From the IMG/VR virus record IMGVR_UViG_3300025132_000036, positions 1 to 60,287 of that record: DNA of 60,287 bases; one strand, 5' to 3'. The notes under the pieces were generated by a model. The model searched no databases. It was not told the DNA's origin and was given only the letters and a program-made list of their open reading frames with translations. The DNA comes from a virus. Positions 36,374 through 43,817 of this stretch are shown here, piece by piece. Made by a program: the position numbers and the translations under genes. The number at the start of each line of letters is the position of its first letter. The first letter of the stretch is position 1.

Positions 36374-37584
36374 CAGTCCCAACCCCCGGTGTCCGCGTCA
36401 GCGACCGACTCTTCGGCGGTAGCGCCACCGAGCGACTCAGCACACCACCATGCGGTGGTCATCAGGCGAGGCTCGTCGTCACGGGAAATGTACGGGGAGC
36501 CGACGACCATGAGGGTCGAGCCAACCGAGAAGTCCACGAGAGACTCGTGAGCAGCCGGGACGTACACGTCCACGGTGCCGGCGGTGGACATGATATCCAA
36601 GTCACCGACGGTCACGATGTAGCCACCGTTGTCTCGCGGGTCAATGTGAACGACCTCGGTCATCACGGCAGCGAGAGCGTTCCACTTCTCCTTGTCCCCA
36701 AGGGTACCGACGTAGGCACGAATGCCGTCGAGGGAATCGAGCGTCTTCACACCTTCCAGTTCCGCGACGAGAGCGTCAGGACCACCGGAGAAAATCGAGG
36801 ACAGGGACGTGTCGGCAGCAAAGGACGACATGCCGGCTGCACCGTAGGCGGTGTTGCCGTTGCGAGCAGGCTTCATGGCGATGGTACCGGGCACGAAGGT
36901 GGGGAACTGGTCCTCAGCGAGAGCGCCGCTGAACCGGAACGAGAACACCTCAACGTCACCGCTGCCTTCCTTGCGACCGAGGAACATGCAGGTACGCTCC
37001 TTCTCGGAGAGCGGGCGAGCCGCACCGTACTTGAAGTTCTTCTGACCGGAGGGCCACGTCGGCGTACTGTTGTTCCAAATCATGTGGAAGTGCAGGCCGT
37101 TGCCGACGGCGTAGGTGTCCTTGGGGAGCGACGAAACCTCGGCGGTCGCGTGCTCCATGGAGAAGTCGTCACCACGAGCGAGGCTCGGGTTGTACCGCTT
37201 GGTGTAGGAACCGTCGAGGTTGTCCTCGTACACGGTCACAATACCCTGCTCAACAAGGCCCTCGATGACGGGTTCCTCGGCGGTAGCCAACACGCCTGCG
37301 TTCTTCTTGTACGAAGACTTGGCCCAATCCTTGAACATGGGCACGCTCACGAACATACCCTCGTACACGGCTGCGCCAGACTTGGCGAGGCGCGTCTTTT
37401 GCGTCTTCAATTGGCGACCGGCAATGCGAAGCGCGTTCACTCCACACTCGTCCTCAGTCTTTCCTGCGTTCATCCACGCGCTGCGGTTCTCATCAAGCAC
37501 CTGCTCCATCCGAGCGCGGAGTGCGTCCTCGGTGCTTCCAATGTTCTGTGCAACGCGCTGCATCATCGTATTTAGGTCAGTCAT
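36373..37584 (-). CDS. RPA-like single-stranded DNA-binding protein candidate
   Basis: A 403-residue protein. A helical N-terminal part is followed by beta-rich regions (about 60-200 and 290-370; VHIDPRDNGGYIVTVGDLDI, STLMVVGSPYISRDDEPRLMTTAWWCAES) that look like OB folds. An acidic tail ends in GGWD, as in SSBs that recruit partners by their C-terminus. Its neighbours are the Sak4-like ATPase and the clamp loader. Assignment is by pattern and context; no zinc finger of archaeal RPA is seen. Confidence 0.5.
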   Translation of the reverse strand: MTDLNTMMQRVAQNIGSTEDALRARMEQVLDENRSAWMNAGKTEDECGVNALRIAGRQLKTQKTRLAKSGAAVYEGMFVSVPMFKDWAKSSYKKNAGVLATAEEPVIEGLVEQGIVTVYEDNLDGSYTKRYNPSLARGDDFSMEHATAEVSSLPKDTYAVGNGLHFHMIWNNSTPTWPSGQKNFKYGAARPLSEKERTCMFLGRKEGSGDVEVFSFRFSGALAEDQFPTFVPGTIAMKPARNGNTAYGAAGMSSFAADTSLSSIFSGGPDALVAELEGVKTLDSLDGIRAYVGTLGDKEKWNALAAVMTEVVHIDPRDNGGYIVTVGDLDIMSTAGTVDVYVPAAHESLVDFSVGSTLMVVGSPYISRDDEPRLMTTAWWCAESLGGATAEESVADADTGGWD

Positions 37585-37603
37585 TTCAATCCCTTCTGTT
37601 TTC

Positions 37604-37628
37604 TATTTATCTTCCGCCAGTATATCAA
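37604..37628 (-). promoter_or_regulatory. Two TATA-type boxes before the SSB-like gene
   Basis: On the minus strand a TTGATATACTG box contains the TGA stop of the clamp-loader gene and predicts a 14-nt leader with AGGGATTG as ribosome site. A second A/T-rich box GATAAATA, about 17 bp nearer, would place the start at the ATG itself. Either or both could be used. Confidence 0.6.
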
Positions 37629-38530
37629 TGCTCCGATAGCCGACGACAGAAGTCCCAAACAACGTAGTGCGGTTCAACACCGCTGATGAGGTCACGCTGA
37701 GCCTGTGTGGCTGCGTCAACCAACGCCATTTTTGACTTCGGTCCGGCTTGAGAAGCCACACCGTAGCGGAATACATCATCAATCGCGTGACGCAGGTTCG
37801 CTACCGAACCCATCTCACGCACGGCTTCGTCCACCGAAGCCTCCTTGAAACACAGGGTCAGGACGCGGTGAGCGTCCGTGCCCTGCCTACCGAGGGAGTT
37901 CAGGAAAGCCTGACGCTCCGACTCGGGCAAGTGAGCATATGCTTGAAGCGCGTTGATAGCGTTTCGCAAGTCACCGTTGTGTGCGGAAGCAATGGTACCG
38001 AGGTCATCAGCATCCACCTTCAGTCCCTCGGTGGAAGCAACAGTCACGAGGCGAGCAAGAACGTCGTCATCCGATACAGGTCGGAACTCACGCACGGCGC
38101 AGCGAGACTGAAGCCATGGGGTGACCTTGGACAAGTCGTTGCAGGTCAGGATGAAGAAACCCTGTGCCTCTTCGATTACACCCTTGAGGGCGGACTGAGC
38201 AGCGTCAGTCAATTGGTCGGCTTCGTCAAGGAAATAGACAGACTCATACTGCCCCAGACGAGTCATAGGTGCGAGGTCGGACTCCACGAACTCGATGCCT
38301 CGTTGCCTCTTGGAAGAGGCGTTGTACTTGAAGATGGAGTACCCGAGGCTCTCGGCCAACAGATACGCCATGCTCGTCTTGCCCGTACCGGGTTCGGGTG
38401 AATAGAAGATGTAGTGCTGCATCGGGGCTTCGCCCTTCAGGATAGCCTCGAACTCAGCACGGAGGTGAGGCTGACCCTTGAACTGACCAAGGGTCGAAGG
38501 TCGGTGCTTTGCTGCCCAAACTTGACGCAT
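37625..38530 (-). CDS. rfcS: Clamp loader, RFC small-subunit type
   Basis: A 301-residue AAA+ ATPase. The order MRQVWAAKHRP, Walker A PEPGTGKTS (about 45-53), Walker B FLDEADQ (about 100), sensor 1 TCND (about 130) and SRC with the arginine finger (about 142) is diagnostic of RFC small subunits. It loads the sliding clamp. No separate large subunit is seen, so it may form a homo-oligomer or use the host subunit. The ATG is taken from the TTATATA box centred 26-27 bp upstream; the frame is open a few codons further. Confidence 0.92.
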   Translation of the reverse strand: MRQVWAAKHRPSTLGQFKGQPHLRAEFEAILKGEAPMQHYIFYSPEPGTGKTSMAYLLAESLGYSIFKYNASSKRQRGIEFVESDLAPMTRLGQYESVYFLDEADQLTDAAQSALKGVIEEAQGFFILTCNDLSKVTPWLQSRCAVREFRPVSDDDVLARLVTVASTEGLKVDADDLGTIASAHNGDLRNAINALQAYAHLPESERQAFLNSLGRQGTDAHRVLTLCFKEASVDEAVREMGSVANLRHAIDDVFRYGVASQAGPKSKMALVDAATQAQRDLISGVEPHYVVWDFCRRLSEH

Positions 38531-38553
38531 TGATTCTGTGGCGTACACGCCAC

Positions 38554-38560
38554 TATATAA
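38554..38560 (-). promoter_or_regulatory. Clamp-loader promoter TTATATA
   Basis: The minus-strand context is GAGTTATATAGTGG, two bases after the stop of the upstream gene. Its centre is 26.5 bp from the clamp-loader ATG, predicting leaderless transcription. Confidence 0.7.
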
Positions 38561-38561
38561 C

Positions 38562-38966
38562 TCAACCGGTACGCTCGCAAGTCAGGCACACATCACCCTC
38601 AAGGATGATGCGGGCACGTGCGCAGACTGAGCATTTGATTGACTTCTTCCGGTCAGAAGGACTCATCATGCTTACAGGCTGAGTCATTCGGAGTTCATCC
38701 ACCGAATGAACGATATCCCGGTCCACATCGAACAGGAGGTGGTACGCACGAGTTCCGTTCGTGAGTTCGACACGCTCCCGTCCGACCTCAATGACCTGTG
38801 GGTTCTTCGACATGAGGGCAGACAGGCTATTGGGCGAAGGCACGTTCTTGATGCCCCGGTAGTCCTTGAGGTATTCACCTACCCTGTCCCTCGATAGTGG
38901 GCCATGCCGAAACAGAATCTCGGCAATGGCCCTGCGCACCCTCTTGTTGTTGTTGTTGGAAGGCAC
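38562..38966 (-). CDS. Winged-helix protein with C-terminal zinc ribbon
   Basis: A 134-residue protein, GTG start. The N-terminal winged-helix pattern (AIAEILFRHGPLSRDRVGEYL...SPNSLSALMSKNPQVIEV...RAYHLLFDV) is followed by a ribbon with CSVC and CLTC near 112-130. It probably binds DNA and regulates transcription. The GTG is supported by a TATA-like box centred 28 bp upstream, giving a leaderless mRNA. It belongs to a group of similar wHTH proteins in this genome. Confidence 0.65.
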   Translation of the reverse strand: MPSNNNNKRVRRAIAEILFRHGPLSRDRVGEYLKDYRGIKNVPSPNSLSALMSKNPQVIEVGRERVELTNGTRAYHLLFDVDRDIVHSVDELRMTQPVSMMSPSDRKKSIKCSVCARARIILEGDVCLTCERTG

Positions 38967-38990
38967 TAATAAAACGCAGGTTGACTTAAG

Positions 38991-38998
38991 TACTTGAT
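38991..38998 (-). promoter_or_regulatory. TATA-like box before the wHTH/zinc gene
   Basis: The minus-strand ATCAAGTACTTAAG contains the AAGTACTTAA motif seen in other boxes here. It is centred about 28 bp before the GTG start at 38966 and lies just after the stop of the preceding membrane-protein gene. Confidence 0.45.
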
Positions 38999-39002
38999 GG
39001 GT

Positions 39003-39224
39003 TCAATCCATAGACCGATACATGGACATGGCGAACACTTGGTCCTGTAGTTCGTCGTCGCGCTGACGCTCCGCACGGGTGGGCGGTAGGTCAAAGTCAT
39101 ACATGGGCTTGGCCATCTCGACGGCGAATAACCACCAAAACAAGAGGATGAGCAAGCCACCGAACACCGTCAGGCCGGTGAACAGGACGAGCGAACCCAC
39201 GATGGGGAAGGCGTACGGACTCAA
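39003..39224 (-). CDS. Membrane protein, 73 aa, TTG start
   Basis: A 73-residue protein with one long or two short membrane spans (FPIVGSLVLFTGLTVFGGLLILLFWWLF) and a charged C-terminal tail rich in Arg, Glu and Asp. The TTG overlaps the upstream stop as TTGA, with AAAGGGGG before it. The frame extends further upstream without a better start. Function unknown. Confidence 0.55.
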   Translation of the reverse strand: MSPYAFPIVGSLVLFTGLTVFGGLLILLFWWLFAVEMAKPMYDFDLPPTRAERQRDDELQDQVFAMSMYRSMD

Positions 39225-39607
39225 GGCCAGACCCCCTTTTGCTCTTGCTTGGCGGTGCCGGCCAAGTGAGGAATATGGTACGCCCACGCAGACACCACGG
39301 TTCCGTCGCTCAGCGTAATGTCCAACACGTTGCGAGTATAGTGCTTGGGGAAACCCTCCAGCCGGTCAATATGCCGCATATGGTCCGCATCCACCCGGTA
39401 CACTTCGCCCAAAACTGCGGTATGTCCGTAGGTCATAGCCGGGTAAGCACCAAGGTCCACAAGGTTCCACTTGGGTTCAGTCTTGCCGGCACCCAATAGT
39501 TCAGCACCGCGCAGGAAAGCATCGTTCCATTGCCCGGCCTTCAACGTGCCGTACACGAACAAGCGGTCCACCTGCATAGTCGTTTCATCATTCATCATCA
39601 TAGCCAT
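39221..39607 (-). CDS. Gamma-glutamylcyclotransferase-like protein
   Basis: A 128-residue protein of the GGCT/AIG2 fold. The N-terminal LFVYGTLKAGQ is the family signature, and GEVYRVD...HIDRLEGFPKHYTR carries the region with the conserved glutamate. Such enzymes cyclise gamma-glutamyl amines to 5-oxoproline or remove gamma-glutamyl groups. In a virus that also encodes an amidoligase/amidotransferase, it may edit or reverse gamma-glutamyl amide links; this link is inference. AGGAG lies upstream, inside the end of the previous gene. Confidence 0.85.
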   Translation of the reverse strand: MAMMMNDETTMQVDRLFVYGTLKAGQWNDAFLRGAELLGAGKTEPKWNLVDLGAYPAMTYGHTAVLGEVYRVDADHMRHIDRLEGFPKHYTRNVLDITLSDGTVVSAWAYHIPHLAGTAKQEQKGVWP

Positions 39608-40257
39608 TCCATTCGCTCCTGTTGCTTCTTCAAGACGCCTTTCGGTAGTGCATCGGGGTCGTCACGCCGCACCTCGTTGGTGACGGCGGTGTCGTTCCTT
39701 ACGATAACGTCCCAATGGGCGTCTGATTTACGCATGGAGTCCGGCAGTATATCAATACTGCCGCCGGACTTAGGCGGATAGGAAAAATCTCGGACCTGCG
39801 GTACGCCGAAGGCAATGACGGCTCGGGTGTAGTCGTCGTGGAGGACGTAGCGGCAGCGGGCGAGGAGCCTGCCGACCTCGATATCATCCACATTCGCACG
39901 CACGAAGGCGTTGGCGAGAGGTAGCGGCACAGGGGCGAGCGCACGGTGTGCGCGTTCACGGTCAGCCCAACACAGGACGGCACGCATGGCTCGTCCGTAG
40001 TCGGACTTGGGGACCTTCAGGGTAGCGTCAAGGATGGCGAAGTTCTCGGACGCCGAGGTCAGACGAGGGGCCTTATCACACACGACGACCAAGCGGTAGG
40101 GCACGACCGGTGCCCAGTACAGAACGTCCTTCTCAGCGAAGCGGTCGCTATGCAAAATGAACGTGGTGTCTGGGGCCGTAGGTGGCGTCGTCAGTTCACG
40201 GTGCATCACGAGATAGTGGCCAGTCTGATACCGGCTTGCGTCCTTGGTGTAAATCAC
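39598..40257 (-). CDS. Unknown 219-aa protein
   Basis: A 219-residue protein of mixed composition with no recognised motif. The first part (YQTGHYLVMHRELTT...TFILHSDRFAEKDVLYW) is beta-rich, the middle helical (DYGRAMRAVLCWADRERAHRAL), and the region ARCRYVLHDDYTRAVIAFGVPQVRDF is compact. The GTG at the stated end overlaps the previous stop (TAGTG); another GTG lies three codons earlier. A palindromic promoter-like element lies inside its 3' part. Confidence 0.6.
   Translation of the reverse strand: MIYTKDASRYQTGHYLVMHRELTTPPTAPDTTFILHSDRFAEKDVLYWAPVVPYRLVVVCDKAPRLTSASENFAILDATLKVPKSDYGRAMRAVLCWADRERAHRALAPVPLPLANAFVRANVDDIEVGRLLARCRYVLHDDYTRAVIAFGVPQVRDFSYPPKSGGSIDILPDSMRKSDAHWDVIVRNDTAVTNEVRRDDPDALPKGVLKKQQERMEWL
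39742..39763. promoter_or_regulatory. Palindromic TATA-like element inside a gene
   Basis: Arms CGGCAGTAT and ATACTGCCG are perfect inverted repeats around a short centre that contains TATATCAA, the minus-strand TTGATATA box used elsewhere. It lies about 145 bp upstream of the cyclotransferase gene. It may be an internal promoter with an overlapping operator, or a hairpin in the transcript. Confidence 0.45.
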
Positions 40258-40526
40258 TACTCCCACATAATCACCTCACAGTCGTTTTCGATGGCCCACG
40301 CCACGAAGCGGCGCATCTGATGCGGGGTCAGGCCCCACACTTCGCGCACAGACTTGACTGGGAGTTCATAATCAGCGATGAACCACGCATAACCATTGCC
40401 CCCGCCACCCACGACAAGCGTAAGTCCGTCACCCGCCATCTGTTCACCGAGGCTCGGGAACTCGCTCTCATAGATAGGGCGAGTCATCAGGCTGCGCTGA
40501 GACTTGGACCGCCATTGGCGGCTCAA
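40257..40526 (-). CDS. Unknown 89-aa protein, TTG start
   Basis: An 89-residue protein with a glycine-rich turn (LVVGGGGNGYAWFIADYELP) and an acidic end. The TTG overlaps the upstream stop (TTGA) and follows a near-perfect GAGGTGAT ribosome site. An ATG 13 codons later is an alternative start. No family recognised. Confidence 0.55.
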   Translation of the reverse strand: MSRQWRSKSQRSLMTRPIYESEFPSLGEQMAGDGLTLVVGGGGNGYAWFIADYELPVKSVREVWGLTPHQMRRFVAWAIENDCEVIMWE

Positions 40527-41155
40527 TCCATCACCTCATAGTCGGTGTCCTGTACGTACGTTGGAGGGGCCAACGCGGCGAGGCGTAATTGAATCTGGTC
40601 AAGGTACATCGGCTCGTTGCGTAGCACCTCAACCAAGACGTTCATCAGCATCTCATCGCGGCGTTCGGCAAGGAGCAATTGGTTATCCATCCCAATCTCA
40701 CGCTTCAATTGTCCGGCGAGTTTCAGAACACCCTGTGCCTGAGCCACCAGTTTGGTGAACGAACCGATGACCTCATCGGTCATACCCTCGTCATCCTTGC
40801 GTTGCTCCAGTTCCTCAATCCACGACACGACACGTTGCACGATACCCTCAGTCACGTTCAACGTGTTGATGGTTTCGCTGCGTGCTTCTTCGAGGTATGC
40901 GGCTTCGGTAGGGTCGTACTCGACGTGCATATCCATATGGTTCATCACAGTACCCATGGGCCATTGGTACTTCTGCTCGATGTATGCGGCGGTCGAGTCA
41001 CCACGGTGGACTCGAATCTCAAGTTCACGGCGGTCGGCACGGTTGCACATCGGACAGTCCGTGTTCTCAAGCACCCAAGTCAGGGCCTCGGTCCAACCCT
41101 TCGGGTTCTTGCGGCCCATCATCTCACGAATCTCAGTCTCAGTCTTCATCTTCAA
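40523..41155 (-). CDS. Zinc-knuckle/HTH coiled-coil protein, TerS-like candidate
   Basis: A 210-residue protein. An N-terminal CPMC pair and following basic helix lie before an HTH-like segment (DSTAAYIEQKYQWPMGTVMNHMDMH). Long helices follow (TINTLNVTEGIVQRVVSWIEELEQRK, SFTKLVAQAQGVLKLAGQLKREIG). The HTH-plus-coiled-coil layout resembles terminase small subunits, and no other candidate lies near terL. The gene is in the replication block, far from terL, so this is a guess; a regulator is the alternative. Confidence 0.5.
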   Translation of the reverse strand: MKMKTETEIREMMGRKNPKGWTEALTWVLENTDCPMCNRADRRELEIRVHRGDSTAAYIEQKYQWPMGTVMNHMDMHVEYDPTEAAYLEEARSETINTLNVTEGIVQRVVSWIEELEQRKDDEGMTDEVIGSFTKLVAQAQGVLKLAGQLKREIGMDNQLLLAERRDEMLMNVLVEVLRNEPMYLDQIQLRLAALAPPTYVQDTDYEVMD

Positions 41156-41390
41156 CCCCCCATACCTTGCAGTTCGGCCATCGGTTACCCATGGCTACCC
41201 ATGCAGCACGAGTAATGGTGAAGAATCGCGGGTCCGCCTTGAGGACCTGCGAGCCTGAGTTCGCGTTCGGTACACCGGCAGGGCTTTGCATGGGACGTAC
41301 GACTTCACACAGGGTGCGGATATCCGTAGGACCATGCTGCTGAATGTACAGGAAGCAGGCGTTGCGCCATCGAACGTATCGAATCCTCAT
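41139..41390 (-). CDS. Small wHTH-like protein, 83 aa
   Basis: An 83-residue basic protein. The outline (ACFLYIQQHGPTDIRTLCEVV...SQVLKADPRFFTIT) resembles the first half of the winged-helix proteins elsewhere in this genome. The start is fixed by GGAGGA directly upstream and an ATGA overlap with the helicase stop. A regulatory role is inferred. Confidence 0.55.
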   Translation of the reverse strand: MRIRYVRWRNACFLYIQQHGPTDIRTLCEVVRPMQSPAGVPNANSGSQVLKADPRFFTITRAAWVAMGNRWPNCKVWGVEDED

Positions 41391-42676
41391 TCCTCCACCT
41401 CCACGTCGCCAATCAGGACCTTGATACCGCGTCGCCCACGGCCTCCTGACGGAGCACGTACTTCGGTGTACCACGCCTGTTGAAGTAGGTTATCCACAAC
41501 CCAACGCTTGGCGGCTTGGTAGTCACCCATGGTAATCATGCGGCTGACCTCCTTCAGCAATTGCGAACGACTCAGCGATGTGTTCCAAAAGGTCGTGCGA
41601 ATGAGAGCGAGGTCAGCGTCCATCACGTTGCGGCGCATGTGCAGACAGTCATCGAGGATGCGGAGCAGTTCGTCGTTCATGTCCACATGCAGGACCTCGC
41701 CGCCCCGGTAGTCCGGGGACATGATGGCGTAGCCAAGAGCAAGACGGCGGAACAGGTCGGCCTCGTGAGAGCGCACGGCAGGTTGGAAAAGCCATTCATC
41801 GAACTCCTCCGAGAAGGTGATACCGGTCGGCGGCTTGCTGATAACGTCCAACGCTCGCTCGATGAAGAACTCACGGATGCGGAGAGTCAAGGCAGCAATC
41901 TCAGCGCGGTCGGCTGCGGTCATGGAAGCCTGTCGTGCTTGGGCACGCTTATACGCGGCCTCCTTGGCGGGACTCATGGCGATATCAATGACGAAGAACC
42001 GACGGTCCAGTCCAGACTCCAGTTCAAAACGACCCGGCTGAGTACCTGCCCATAGGGTGAAGCGAGTAAGGTACTCAACCCACCCTGCCTTCATCACCTT
42101 CTTGACGCGACCGTTATCCGTGGACGTGAGCAATTGGTTGGTGATATCGGCGCTATGGTCCTTGCGCCCTGCGTCGGTCAGCGAGGAGAACTCCTCGAAG
42201 CCAAGGAAACCACCACACATCTCACGTGCAAGTGGACGACCAGTCACCTCACCCTCCTCGTCCACCGAGCCGAACATACCGGCCTCGGTAATCGAGTTCG
42301 GCCCAATGTCCGTACGGAATCCCATACCAAGGTCGGCAGCGTTGGGTTCGTACAGAAGACCCGTGCCGGGGCTGAGGAACATTTGGATGAGGGCTGACTT
42401 ACCCGAACCCTTCGCACCGCGCATCAGAATGTGCAGGCGCGTGTCCGCAACGTGAGACATGGGCGTGTAAAGCGGGCGTTGGTCATGGCGCAGAATACAC
42501 GAGTCAATGGCGAACGCATTCTCGTCACCAGTCGGCACGTGTGGGCAGTAGCCGCACTTGTTCAGTCCGTTGAAGATGTGGGTACCGATGGAGCAAATGA
42601 ACACCGGTACCTTATCGTCCACGTCAATGTAGTGGTTCAGGTCGGTGTATCGCTTTACGGCTTGGAAAATGTCCAC
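41387..42676 (-). CDS. AAA+ ATPase, MCM-like replicative helicase candidate
   Basis: A 429-residue ATPase. Walker A is GAKGSGKSA at about 87-95, and a Walker B-like FLGFEEF at about 157-163 has the acidic pair shifted to EE. Later come a TLWAGTQPGRFELESGLDRRF segment holding sensor-1 and arginine-finger-like residues, and a winged-helix-like C-terminus. The order resembles the AAA+ core of MCM without its large N-terminal domain. Cysteines near 28, 41, 44 and 60 could bind zinc. In a genome with polB, primase and RFC, a replicative helicase role is likely. Confidence 0.65.
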   Translation of the reverse strand: MDIFQAVKRYTDLNHYIDVDDKVPVFICSIGTHIFNGLNKCGYCPHVPTGDENAFAIDSCILRHDQRPLYTPMSHVADTRLHILMRGAKGSGKSALIQMFLSPGTGLLYEPNAADLGMGFRTDIGPNSITEAGMFGSVDEEGEVTGRPLAREMCGGFLGFEEFSSLTDAGRKDHSADITNQLLTSTDNGRVKKVMKAGWVEYLTRFTLWAGTQPGRFELESGLDRRFFVIDIAMSPAKEAAYKRAQARQASMTAADRAEIAALTLRIREFFIERALDVISKPPTGITFSEEFDEWLFQPAVRSHEADLFRRLALGYAIMSPDYRGGEVLHVDMNDELLRILDDCLHMRRNVMDADLALIRTTFWNTSLSRSQLLKEVSRMITMGDYQAAKRWVVDNLLQQAWYTEVRAPSGGRGRRGIKVLIGDVEVEE

Positions 42677-42680
42677 TCGT

Positions 42681-43529
42681 TCACCCCCACATCGGGTTGC
42701 CGTTCTTGGTCGGAATGTTCGTCGTCGTGTTGCGCAGGGCTTGGTTGATATCAGCCATCATCTCATCGAACGACTCGTGTCGCTCCTTCATCTCATCCAC
42801 CGCACGAAGCAGGTTGTCCCGCTCCTCGTCGGCATAGCCGCCGAGTTTGCTTGCGAGAGCCTCAGCCGCCGCCACGTCCACGCGGGCATCAGGCTCGTGG
42901 CCCGCAACGACGATACGTGTATCGCCGCGCTTGCCGTCTGTCTGAAGGTGGTGAATCAGGGGGAAGAGCCAAGCGGTCGGTGCGGTGAAAATGGACTTGC
43001 CTCCGAGGTCCGCGGGCTCATCGAGCGACCATTCAACGAGAGTCCCCGTAGGGACCTTGGCGAAGTGTTGGGGGTCGAGAACGTCGTGCATCGTGGTGGT
43101 CGTCAGAAACACCATCTCGTACGGATGGTGGTCGGTGTGCATGGCCCCGAAAAACAACGTACGCAGAAGCGTGAGGGTGTCCCGAATCGCCGGGTACACG
43201 CGCAACCACGTGGCCTTGGCGTTCTCGGGCGGCATGAGCGGCGTGTCGGGCCACTCGTTGATGTTGAGGTACACCGTCGAATTGTCCTCGTTGACGAACA
43301 CTTCCCAACCCGGCGTGTGCAAGTCGGGCAGGTCGTTGAACACGTGGTGGTCAATCATGTGCGACATGAGAACCGCGTTGGGACTACGCCCTGCGAGTTT
43401 CGCCTGTACCGCAATCCACGGTGCAGCGCCATGCTCATGCTCGCTGAAAACCACCAGTCGCCTGAACCGGTGTTCATAGTTCCAAGGGTCCATTTCATAC
43501 ATGTCCATAACTCCGTGTTGTCGCATCAT
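42681..43529 (-). CDS. Unknown 282-aa protein, possible PAC2-like fold
   Basis: A 282-residue protein. The C-terminal half (FTAPTAWLFPLIHHLQTDGK...TRIVVAGHEPDARVDVAAAEALASKLGGYADEERDNLLRAVDEMKE) resembles the end of PAC2-family proteasome-assembly-chaperone homologs common in archaea. The first half is less clear. If right, the virus could interfere with host proteasome assembly. The match is by eye and weak. A TTAAGTAC box lies 26.5 bp before the ATG, so it probably begins a leaderless transcript reading into the helicase gene. Confidence 0.5.
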   Translation of the reverse strand: MMRQHGVMDMYEMDPWNYEHRFRRLVVFSEHEHGAAPWIAVQAKLAGRSPNAVLMSHMIDHHVFNDLPDLHTPGWEVFVNEDNSTVYLNINEWPDTPLMPPENAKATWLRVYPAIRDTLTLLRTLFFGAMHTDHHPYEMVFLTTTTMHDVLDPQHFAKVPTGTLVEWSLDEPADLGGKSIFTAPTAWLFPLIHHLQTDGKRGDTRIVVAGHEPDARVDVAAAEALASKLGGYADEERDNLLRAVDEMKERHESFDEMMADINQALRNTTTNIPTKNGNPMWG

Positions 43530-43551
43530 AGATTCACCTTACGCACTTCAG

Positions 43552-43559
43552 TACTTAAC
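43552..43559 (-). promoter_or_regulatory. TATA-type promoter GTTAAGTA
   Basis: The minus-strand GGTTAAGTACTG is centred exactly 26.5 bp from the ATG at 43529. As at other sites it contains a stop codon (TAA), here of a possible small frame upstream. Confidence 0.65.
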
Positions 43560-43770
43560 CGTTGAGGTAATAGTTCAGATTGTTTCGGAACTGCAAACGC
43601 AAATCGTTCGAGGGACTGAGGGCCGATTGGCTGAATTGCTTCATTTGTTCATAAGGGTTTGAAGTAATACTAAGAGTATAGTAGTAAGATAGGGGGTCAG
43701 TCCTATTCTTCACAACCCCTATGAAGGAATGAAAGAATACGCCGAACATGCCCCCAGTCCCCCATTCCAT
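43555..43770 (-). CDS. Possible 71-aa protein in an AT-rich island
   Basis: A 71-residue frame with unusual composition for this genome, rich in Asn, Tyr, Ser and Gln (YYYTLSITSNPYEQMKQFSQS). Its TAA stop lies inside the next promoter, as real genes do at four other promoters here. There is no good ribosome site. The DNA is much richer in A+T than its neighbours. It may be a recently acquired gene or not a gene. Confidence 0.3.
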   Translation of the reverse strand: MEWGTGGMFGVFFHSFIGVVKNRTDPLSYYYTLSITSNPYEQMKQFSQSALSPSNDLRLQFRNNLNYYLNG

Positions 43771-43787
43771 TTACGTCAGCCTCGTTG

Positions 43788-43795
43788 AAAAAAAC
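43788..43795 (-). terminator. Oligo-T terminator
   Basis: On the minus strand the sequence CTGTTTTTTTC follows the stop of the gene at 43818 by about 22 bases. A run of seven T is a standard archaeal termination signal and separates the accessory operon from the replication block. Confidence 0.6.
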
Positions 43796-43817
43796 AGAAA
43801 GAATGGCGAAGGCTTTA

